Position numbers and translations under genes: made by a program
DNA from: DUMC01 sp035362115
Lineage (GTDB): Bacteria; Bacillota; Clostridia; Acetivibrionales; DUMC01
Length of the DNA: 5,021 nt
Direction: 5' to 3'
NCBI GenBank assembly: GCA_035362115.1
Contig: DAOSDD010000289.1
Coordinates: 1 to 5,021 of the forward strand
Notes under the pieces: model-generated
The model's input: only the letters and a program-made list of their open reading frames with translations
What the model was told of the DNA's origin: nothing
Databases searched by the model: none
Shown: in pieces, positions 1 to 5,021 of the stretch
How the letters are laid out: each line of letters starts with the position of its first letter
Numbering within the stretch: the first letter of the stretch is position 1

Positions 1-535
1 ATATATTTCTTGGTTTTATCGAAACATTTATCCGTAGCCGCCTTTTTTCATCAGTTACCCTGCAGTGGCTATCATTTTCATTAAGAATTCCTCCGTTTCT
101 TATCACTATAAGCTTGCAATATGTGTCAAATATTTTTTCATTTCCAAAGTTTATTGAAACCTTTTCACGTACTCCCTTTTTCTTAACTACAAACTCGTTA
201 TATTTTGTGCCATCTATATCTGTAATTTCCTCATTTTCAATATACTGTTGAAGCTCCCCATAACCGAACATAAAGTCCAGTACCTTTTTAATCAGTTCAT
301 CCCTAAAAATTCCATAATGGTATTTATTTTCATCAATGTCTTTGATTATAGCGGTTTCCAGCACTTGCCTGTCAACCACACCATTTGCAACATCAGCTAC
401 AAGTTCAGGAGAATCCTTTAGGATATTAAAAGTAATATTAGATACAATTGTAATCAAATCACTCCTGTCCTTTTCAAACAAAAGGCTTTCCCCGCTATCA
501 AGCAATGTTTTATGCAAAGTAGCTATAATAGGCAA
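1..535 (-). CDS. cpaF: CpaF/TadA-family type II/IV secretion ATPase, N-terminal part (cut by window edge)
   Basis: The frame opens at a TTG and stays open to the left edge, giving 178 residues. TTG is chosen because a strong AAGGAGGTG lies 7 nt upstream and no ATG near the start fits. The visible part matches the N-terminal region of CpaF ATPases: a helical stretch, then FGYGELQQYIENEEITDI (about residues 99-116), which corresponds to the family's G.GPL..LL.D..ITEI segment, and later CRVTD...RLRINVSIKP near residues 158-175, corresponding to the D.RLPDG.R.N...PP segment ahead of the nucleotide-binding core. Walker A and B and the His boxes would lie beyond the window. CpaF hexamers power assembly of Tad/Flp pili at the inner membrane. 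The gene sits 4 nt after a kinase carrying a CpaE-like domain, which supports the assignment. DIDGTKYNEF replaces the usual IMVNGP-type sequence, so this is a divergent subfamily. A general type II/IV secretion ATPase is the alternative. Confidence 0.85.
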   Translation of the reverse strand, partial: MPIIATLHKTLLDSGESLLFEKDRSDLITIVSNITFNILKDSPELVADVANGVVDRQVLETAIIKDIDENKYHYGIFRDELIKKVLDFMFGYGELQQYIENEEITDIDGTKYNEFVVKKKGVREKVSINFGNEKIFDTYCKLIVIRNGGILNENDSHCRVTDEKRRLRINVSIKPRNI

Positions 536-539
536 ATTT

Positions 540-2258
540 TCACCTCCTTAAAACCTTTGCTTTTCTTTGTTTTGAGAAGCTTTTGTATATCTTACGGCAT
601 ATGGTGTTAATTACCCCTCTATTTTTATTATAAGTTCCCTCATGCAGTATTTTTAATTTTTGAATTATAGATATATAATCCTTTATTATATCCTGATCCA
701 TCTTCCTTGCATAAGGTATTTTTAAGTTTCTGTATTTTGCTCTTCTAGGACAATATCCTACTTTCCCAAGATAATTATGTTGTACAATTTCTTCAATAGT
801 ACCTTTATCCAAATTCCATGATGGACAATAGTCAAAGGCTACGAATTTCGTTTTATCCATAGGGATTTGCTGCTTTTCTTTTAAAAATGCAATATAATTG
901 TTGAATTCCCTAAACTTATCGATATCAGCACGTATGGGAATTATATTCAAATCGGATTTTATAAGACATAAAATAGTGAACGAATCGTAAATTGACTTAT
1001 TAACAGCTAATATTAAAATATCGAAAATTTGACTTGATTTCTCAATAAGCTTTATAAGACCTTCATTATTGTAATATTCGTAGTTTTCAAGCCGGTAATT
1101 TCCGGTTAGAATATATAAATTCTTAAGGTCCTTACGTTTTATACATGCTCTAAGAAGGTCCTCCCTGGTAAAGTAACCTTTTTCTATGGAGTTCAGCACA
1201 ATGTTTATACCTGATTCATTTAATATCCCTTCTCCTACCAACCCTTCAGAATGTTTTTTTATATTCAGAAACAAATCTACACTGGGAGATAATAAGTCCA
1301 AATCAACCAACAGTATGTTTAATTGTGTCATTTTCGATGCAATATATGCCAGCTCACATGCAAATTCGGTATTGCCCCATATTGTCAGAATAAGTTTTCC
1401 GATATGCAAAGTATCATCCGTTATAACAATATCAATTACATTTGATGTTTTCTCCCAACCTTCAATATCTTTTTTTAATTCATGTGCAGATTGGTATCTT
1501 TCTTCAGAATTATATCTGGTACACTTATAGATTATTTGCATCATCCGGTGAGATACATTTCCGTTATAACACTCTGGGAGCTTTAGCCCAAAAGGAAACC
1601 GGCCAGGCTCTTCACCTGTAAGCAAATGAAAAAGAGTTACCCCGAAGTTGTATATATCCGTAGTTACATTTGACTGACCTCTCCCGTATTGTTCAGGAGC
1701 AGCATAACCTCTTGTACCTATGTAAACTGTATCGTTTTTTACATCCTCTTTATATTCCCTTGCTATACCAAAGTCTACTAATTTTATATCTCCCCATGGT
1801 GTAAGAATAATATTTGAAGGCTTCATGTCTCTATAAATAATTGGGTTAGGTTTAAAGGAATGAAGGTATATCAAAACATCACAAATCTGTTTAGCCCATT
1901 CAATTACCTTAGTCTCTGTAAATTTACCTGATTTTTCTATCTCTTTATCCAGAGAGGTTCCTTCAATAAAATCCTGAACAATATATATATTGTCTTCATT
2001 TTCGATAATATCTATAATCCTTGGGAGTGCAGGGTGGTTGAGTTTCTTTAATATATTTGACTCAACAGGCAGTTCTTTAGTCACATCAACATTTTTTGAT
2101 ATTTTTTTTACAGCCCAAAAGGTACCAAGATTAATATTTTCTGCAAGAAATACAGTGCTCATGCCTCCTCTTCCCAATATTTTAACAAGCCTGTATCTTC
2201 CTCCAAGAAGCTCTTTTACTCCAAAATTTTTATCAGCCATTTTTTCCGTGTTTTTCAT
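540..2258 (-). CDS. Ser/Thr protein kinase fused to a degenerate CpaE/MinD-like P-loop domain
   Basis: This is a 572-residue cytoplasmic protein. Residues about 22-270 are a Hanks-type kinase with every catalytic element present: glycine loop GRGGMSTV (29-36), K51 in AVKK, E66 as the probable helix-C glutamate, YRDMKPSN (142-149) as catalytic loop with D144, DFG (162-164), GTRGYAAPE (181-189) and D201 in helix F. It should therefore be an active kinase. Residues about 286-540 resemble CpaE/MinD/ParA ATPases: a beta strand plus loop (LTIWGNTEFACEL, 291-303) where KGGxGKT is expected, then LLVDLDLLSPSVDLFLNI (316-333) matching the DxDxxxPS region, and FDILILAVN (412-420) at the second acidic strand. 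The P-loop lysines and the second acidic residue are missing, so ATP binding there is doubtful. The last 30 residues are strongly basic. There are no membrane segments or PASTA repeats, unlike PrkC/Stk1. It heads an operon with cpaF, which suggests phosphorylation control of a Tad-like pilus. The start is uncertain: ATG at 2258 has only a weak AAGG 4 nt upstream, and M7 (2240) is an alternative. Confidence 0.88.
   Translation of the reverse strand: MKNTEKMADKNFGVKELLGGRYRLVKILGRGGMSTVFLAENINLGTFWAVKKISKNVDVTKELPVESNILKKLNHPALPRIIDIIENEDNIYIVQDFIEGTSLDKEIEKSGKFTETKVIEWAKQICDVLIYLHSFKPNPIIYRDMKPSNIILTPWGDIKLVDFGIAREYKEDVKNDTVYIGTRGYAAPEQYGRGQSNVTTDIYNFGVTLFHLLTGEEPGRFPFGLKLPECYNGNVSHRMMQIIYKCTRYNSEERYQSAHELKKDIEGWEKTSNVIDIVITDDTLHIGKLILTIWGNTEFACELAYIASKMTQLNILLVDLDLLSPSVDLFLNIKKHSEGLVGEGILNESGINIVLNSIEKGYFTREDLLRACIKRKDLKNLYILTGNYRLENYEYYNNEGLIKLIEKSSQIFDILILAVNKSIYDSFTILCLIKSDLNIIPIRADIDKFREFNNYIAFLKEKQQIPMDKTKFVAFDYCPSWNLDKGTIEEIVQHNYLGKVGYCPRRAKYRNLKIPYARKMDQDIIKDYISIIQKLKILHEGTYNKNRGVINTICRKIYKSFSKQRKAKVLRR
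541..549 (-). promoter_or_regulatory. Shine-Dalgarno site for cpaF inside the kinase 3' end
   Basis: AAGGAGGTG is a near-perfect anti-16S match. It overlaps the last codons and the TGA stop (542-540) of the kinase gene and sits 7 nt (from GGAGG) ahead of the TTG at 535. It decides the cpaF start and implies translational coupling: ribosomes finishing the kinase terminate on top of the cpaF initiation site. Confidence 0.85.
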
Positions 2259-2266
2259 ATCGCCTT

Positions 2267-2351
2267 GGCAGGAAACTAATATACCTTTAGGAGATACATT
2301 TGCATACCCCGCTATACTTTTGGGGGATGTATTTATATACCCCGCCCTGCC
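2267..2351 (-). ncRNA. Candidate structured leader RNA (three-way junction) ahead of the kinase gene
   Basis: In the kinase transcript, GGCAGG (2351-2346) pairs perfectly with CCTGCC (2272-2267) and encloses two tandem hairpins. Hairpin A (from 2345) pairs GGG with CCC and GTAT with ATAC around an ATAA loop. Hairpin B (from 2312) pairs the same GGG with CTC and GTAT with ATGT through G-U pairs, around a GCAA loop of the GNRA type. Each has a 2-nt bulge (AT) on its 3' side. The closing stem ends directly beside the AAGG ribosome site (2266-2263), so folding could control kinase translation. It does not match any riboswitch consensus I can recall, including c-di-GMP-I and -II. Pairings were worked out by eye; no folding energy was computed. 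Confidence 0.45.
2280..2345 (-). repeat. Two tandem imperfect 33-nt direct repeats
   Basis: The units at 2345-2313 and 2312-2280 are directly adjacent and share 26 of 33 bases. Both begin GCGGGGTAT and end in GTATA. All seven differences (unit positions 10, 11, 16, 17, 21, 24, 28) are transitions, and those falling in the proposed stems keep pairing as G-U. The unit length is 11 codons and the repeat is open in the kinase frame, so a decayed or unrecognised coding origin is also possible. Confidence 0.8.
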
Positions 2352-2369
2352 TTTTTCACCACCTAGTCA

Positions 2370-2385
2370 AAATTACTGGTAATTT
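2370..2385. promoter_or_regulatory. AT-rich inverted repeat in the leader (possible operator or hairpin)
   Basis: AAATTAC and GTAATTT form perfect 7-bp arms around a 2-bp centre. The dyad lies about 75 nt downstream of the expected transcription start and just before the GC-rich structured element. As DNA it could be a repressor site; as RNA it would be a weak hairpin with a CCAG loop. An AT-rich genome makes chance dyads of this size fairly common. Confidence 0.3.
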
Positions 2386-2462
2386 GTATCTGTACCATCC
2401 TCTTTATCATGTTATATTTTGTACTATGCCATATAATTTATCATATATGTATGTTATTTCCA

Positions 2463-2491
2463 ATTATACATAATATAACATTATTTGTCAA
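2463..2491 (-). promoter_or_regulatory. Consensus sigma-A-type promoter for the kinase-cpaF operon
   Basis: TTGACA (2491-2486) and TATAAT (2468-2463) are both perfect hexamers with exactly 17 bp between them. An AT-only stretch lies upstream of the -35 and could act as an UP element. Transcription should start near 2456, giving a leader of about 198 nt before the kinase ATG. The strength of the match suggests constitutive initiation, with any control exerted in the leader or by an operator. Confidence 0.85.
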
Positions 2492-2537
2492 CATATATTA
2501 TAATGTTTATATGAAATATTTGCCTTTTTATTTTTTT

Positions 2538-3017
2538 TTATTTTTTCTTGTCGATATAGTAAGATGGGGAATTGAAAGGATGAGATATATAGGCTGATAA
2601 TGCCTTCTTACCTTGAACAATATTTTTAATTTCCTTCTTGCTTTTCTTCATTAGTTTTTGCATCATCTCATTGTTTTGCTTTTCTATTAGGCTTATTTCT
2701 GCAACGATCTCAAGTATTTTTGAAGTTGCTTCCTTAAGATCCTTTTTCCCATGAATATTCTTATTGTTCAGCTGTTCCATACTTTTAATATCCAGTCTGG
2801 TCTTTAGCTCCAGGAAAAGAGCATTAAACCGTTCATCCAACGGTTCAATACAATTAATTACAGTTTGTTTTCCATGTATAAGTTTTTCAAGTGTTTCAAA
2901 CTCTTCATCAGTTATGGCATATGTTTGAGATCTGGATAAATCCAATATTTCCTTTAATAAGTCATATTTTTTCTTCAATATTTCTACCATACTTTTTAGA
3001 TATTCCTCAGAAGTCAT
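2538..3017 (-). CDS. Flagellar export chaperone, FlgN/FliT-type
   Basis: This is a 159-residue protein predicted to be almost entirely helical, with no signal peptide or membrane segment. AAGAGGTGG lies just upstream of the ATG and supports the start. Residues 4-80 and 95-135 form charged, heptad-like helices. The tail QGKKALSAY...YYIDKKK (135-159) follows the G(K/R)KA...AY...(F/Y)(I/L)DKK pattern common at the C-terminus of Clostridial and Bacillus FlgN-like proteins. Family members bind export substrates such as the hook-filament junction proteins (FlgN) or FliD (FliT) and deliver them to the flagellar type III export gate. It begins 52 nt after fliS and follows fliD, which fits either role: FliT often sits after fliD-fliS, while the C-terminal pattern looks more FlgN-like. 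I therefore give no symbol. Confidence 0.7.
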   Translation of the reverse strand: MTSEEYLKSMVEILKKKYDLLKEILDLSRSQTYAITDEEFETLEKLIHGKQTVINCIEPLDERFNALFLELKTRLDIKSMEQLNNKNIHGKKDLKEATSKILEIVAEISLIEKQNNEMMQKLMKKSKKEIKNIVQGKKALSAYISHPFNSPSYYIDKKK

Positions 3018-3069
3018 ATAACCACCTCTTTTGAAATTCTAACTCTACTACCCAACTTTGTCAACCGGC

Positions 3070-3489
3070 TCAAACACCTGTTTCAGCTTCCCTTATGTTG
3101 TTTTGCTGTTTTGCTGCCTTCATTGCCTGCATCCAGGTATCCCTAAGTTCTTTTGCAAAGCCAAGTACCTCTTCAAGGATATTTTTATCTTTCTTTATAT
3201 TGGCTTCCATAAGCTGCCGGTATATATAATCATATAAAAGCATAAATCTTTTGGATATCTCATATTTCATATCCAGGGTTAACTGAAGCTCACATATAAT
3301 TTCTTGAGCTTTTATTATACTACTATTTGCCTTCTCAATATGGTTTTCATCAATCGCAGCCTGTGCCTGCATAATGAATTTCACAATCCCGTTATAGAGC
3401 ATTAATGTAAGTTCTTCAGGAGTTGATGTAAAAACAGTATTCTCTCTATATTGGTTATATCCCTTACTATATGAATTATTTAAAGCCAT
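3070..3489 (-). CDS. fliS: Flagellin export chaperone FliS
   Basis: This 139-residue helical protein covers the usual FliS length. FliS binds the disordered C-terminus of flagellin in the cytoplasm, prevents premature polymerisation and hands it to the export apparatus. The N-terminus has the signature YNQYRENTVFTSTPEELTL (11-29) followed by MLYNGIVKFI (30-39). Helices 41-70 and 75-125 include LLYDYIYRQL (84-93) and end in AKELRDTWMQAMK (112-124), as in the family. The ATG at 3489 is preferred over an upstream TTG at 3558 in the same frame, because GGGAGG lies 8 nt before it and family homology starts here. It follows fliD by 91 nt and precedes the FlgN/FliT-like gene in the same direction, a standard fliD-fliS arrangement. 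Confidence 0.95.
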   Translation of the reverse strand: MALNNSYSKGYNQYRENTVFTSTPEELTLMLYNGIVKFIMQAQAAIDENHIEKANSSIIKAQEIICELQLTLDMKYEISKRFMLLYDYIYRQLMEANIKKDKNILEEVLGFAKELRDTWMQAMKAAKQQNNIREAETGV

Positions 3490-3497
3490 AATGTTAG

Positions 3498-3503
3498 CCT
3501 CCC
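3498..3503 (-). promoter_or_regulatory. Shine-Dalgarno site fixing the fliS start
   Basis: GGGAGG sits 8 nt upstream of the ATG at 3489. The longer reading from TTG at 3558 would add 23 residues that do not belong to the FliS fold and would place this site inside coding sequence. Confidence 0.8.
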
Positions 3504-3580
3504 ATAAATAAAGTCTGCTATATGCTGCTGCACTCCGCTGTTGATACAGTCTGCACAACTTTATCCCCTGATTGATATCT

Positions 3581-5021
3581 TTACTGGTTATATTGAGATA
3601 ATTGTGCCATCAACCAATTACTCTGTGTATTCATTTGCCCAATAATACGTTCCATTACTGCAAATTTTTGAAAATACCTGTTCTCCTTTTCAATAAGTTT
3701 GTCATATAAAGTATCTATTTTTAAATTGTACATTTCTATTTCATTAAAAATAATATTTGAAAATTCCGAAGCATCTTCTTCTATACCCGCCTTCTCCAAT
3801 AAGATACCCTTTTTACCGTTTGAGTCCCTTATTGCAGTAATATTATCTTCAATGATATCAAAAATCCTTTGGGCAAGCCCGGATTCCTCGTATCTTACAG
3901 TCCGCTGTTGAGTATTAAGAGTTCGATTGTATGAAGTATGAGTTTCAGATTTTTTATTGAAAAGATCCATAACTGCATCAGGGTTATTTATAATAGCCTC
4001 TTTGAGCTTTGATTCATCAATTTTCAATTTCCCTTTTTCATGATATAATCCTGTAGTTATCCCTATGCTCGTAAGATTAATATCCACTCCGCTAATTTTA
4101 TCAAATAATGCTCTTCTCATATTGAACACGATATTTTCAAGGAGGCTGTCATTTTGAATTAACCCTGTTTTTGCCCGTTCCTCCCACTTCTCAACATCCT
4201 TTTCACCCATAGCATCCTTTTGCTGCTGTGTTAATGGTTGATAGTTTCTATCATATTTTTCAGCCAGCTTTCCATTTATTTTATCAATTAGTTCATTATA
4301 CTTATCTACAAAACTGTTAATGCTATTATATATACCATCCACATCGGGTTTTACCGTAATTTTCTGAGTTTCGGTACTTACCTTGTGTAATGTATAATTT
4401 ATACCATTAACAGTAAAGTTATTGCTGTTTCTTGTTATAATATGGCCATCTATGATAACCTGTGCATCTTTGCCGCTTTTAGTAACAGGTGAAGCTGCAC
4501 TTATTCCTGATACACCATCAAAAAAGTTGCCGCCCCCCTGACTTATTTTTATAGTTTCACCTGCTCCCGTCTGCTTGGCAGTTATTCTGAATTTATCTAA
4601 CGCTTCATCATATATAATGCTGACATTTGAACCCTTATCACTATCTATTGTATTTATCATATTTAATAAAGTGGTTGTTTTTGAAAAAGTAAACTCTTTA
4701 TCATTAATAAAAAATCTCAAATTGCCATTGTCATCAAAAGTCAGTTGTTGAGCAAACCTAGAAGAGAGAGTCTCCAAGGTTTGATTGGTGTTAAGCCTGT
4801 TGCTTGAGCCTGAATCAATTTTCAAATGAGACAACCCATCGTTGGTATCCCCATTTGTCAAGGTAATTCTGCTTGCTCCCCCTATTGTATCAAAAGCTAA
4901 TTCTGCAAAAGATTCTCCATCAATTTCTTTAATAACTCCTTCAACAATTACTTTACCAACTCCAAAAGCTGCATCAATCTTATTTTGTAAATCCTCTGCC
5001 ACATTAGCAATCGTACTTTCT
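3581..5021 (-). CDS. fliD: Flagellar filament cap protein FliD, C-terminal part (5' end beyond window)
   Basis: The frame is open through the right edge (in phase from 5020), leaving about 479 residues. A GTG at 5002 is only an internal valine codon, since coding continues upstream (ESTIANVAEDL). FliD (HAP2) forms the cap at the filament tip and guides flagellin folding outside the cell. Counting from the 5002 codon, residues about 96-150 (FFINDKEFTFSKTTTL...DKFRITAKQTGAG) resemble flagellin-hook IN-type repeats. Residues 178-215 (KDAQVIIDG...NGINYTL) lead into the FliD C-terminal domain, which includes the helix IYNSINSFVDKYNELIDKI (224-242), GLIQNDSLL (280-288), the SIGITTG segment (312-318) and GKLKIDESKL (324-333). 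The terminal coiled coil ends ENRYFQKFAVMERIIGQMN (440-458) SQ-type cap tail (TQSNWLMAQLSQ, 459-470). The N-terminal D0 helix and the promoter lie outside the window. Confidence 0.95.
   Translation of the reverse strand, partial: ESTIANVAEDLQNKIDAAFGVGKVIVEGVIKEIDGESFAELAFDTIGGASRITLTNGDTNDGLSHLKIDSGSSNRLNTNQTLETLSSRFAQQLTFDDNGNLRFFINDKEFTFSKTTTLLNMINTIDSDKGSNVSIIYDEALDKFRITAKQTGAGETIKISQGGGNFFDGVSGISAASPVTKSGKDAQVIIDGHIITRNSNNFTVNGINYTLHKVSTETQKITVKPDVDGIYNSINSFVDKYNELIDKINGKLAEKYDRNYQPLTQQQKDAMGEKDVEKWEERAKTGLIQNDSLLENIVFNMRRALFDKISGVDINLTSIGITTGLYHEKGKLKIDESKLKEAIINNPDAVMDLFNKKSETHTSYNRTLNTQQRTVRYEESGLAQRIFDIIEDNITAIRDSNGKKGILLEKAGIEEDASEFSNIIFNEIEMYNLKIDTLYDKLIEKENRYFQKFAVMERIIGQMNTQSNWLMAQLSQYNQ

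Noticed and set aside
2325..2370. Second promoter using TTGACT (2370-2365) and the TATATAAAT stretch
   Set aside because: The spacing is about 25 bp, too long for sigma-A, and a perfect promoter lies upstream.
2363..2410. Small leader ORF of 15 codons (ATG at 2410, TAG at 2365-2363)
   Set aside because: No Shine-Dalgarno site precedes the ATG and its peptide (MIKRMVQIQITSNFD) shows no run of a regulatory amino acid, so an attenuation peptide is not supported.
2267..2456. c-di-GMP (GEMM) riboswitch, considered because such switches control pili in Clostridia
   Set aside because: The conserved GCACAGGGCAAACC-like core and receptor sequences are absent, and the architecture differs.
2514..2540. 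T-rich run read as a terminator for the flagellar genes
   Set aside because: On the transcribed (minus) sense strand it is an A-run with no GC-rich stem before it; no plus-strand gene exists for it to terminate.
336..2597. Plus-strand open frames at 336-551, 1186-1530, 1990-2382 and 2409-2597
   Set aside because: Those at 336-551 and 1186-1530 lie opposite the cpaF and kinase genes, 1990-2382 lies opposite the kinase start and its leader, and 2409-2597 spans the promoter region; none has recognisable protein features.
3490..3558. Upstream TTG start giving FliS 23 extra residues
   Set aside because: A good GGGAGG sits 8 nt before the ATG at 3489, and FliS homology begins there; the extra residues look like translated spacer.
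3699..3911. Plus-strand open frame opposite fliD
   Set aside because: It is the antisense shadow of the FliD C-terminal coiled-coil region, with no ribosome site or recognisable domain.

Overview
The window is AT-rich low-GC Firmicutes DNA. Its proteins are typical of anaerobic Clostridia, and the style of the FliD, FliS, kinase and CpaF-like proteins suggests a Ruminiclostridium/Acetivibrio-like cellulolytic relative; that placement is inference from protein style, not a search result. All five genes read on the minus strand, so transcription runs from high to low coordinates. Open frames on the plus strand are antisense shadows.

The right half (5021 down to about 2538) is a late flagellar block. 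It holds the C-terminal part of the filament cap protein FliD (cut by the window edge), the flagellin chaperone FliS, and a small helical protein of the FlgN/FliT export-chaperone type. These supply the cap, the flagellin chaperone and probably a further filament or junction chaperone. No convincing intrinsic terminator follows the last of them.

The 2259-2537 gap holds a sigma-A-type promoter matching consensus exactly (TTGACA, 17 bp, TATAAT) and implies a leader of about 200 nt. The leader contains an AT-rich dyad and then a compact element. In that element two tandem 33-nt units, differing only by transitions, each fold into a small hairpin, and a GC-rich GGCAGG/CCTGCC pair encloses both. 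The 3' strand of the closing pair abuts the weak ribosome-binding site of the next gene. This looks like an undescribed cis-regulatory RNA, although a coding explanation is not fully excluded.

The left half (2258 down to 1) is a second operon. It encodes a soluble Ser/Thr protein kinase fused to a CpaE/MinD-like domain whose P-loop is degenerate. Four bases after its stop comes a TTG-started CpaF/TadA-family secretion ATPase, cut by the left edge. CpaE and CpaF are partners in Tad/Flp-type pilus machines, so the pair probably forms a kinase-controlled pilus or secretion module. The kinase-CpaE fusion, its leader RNA and the tight coupling to cpaF are the most interesting content.
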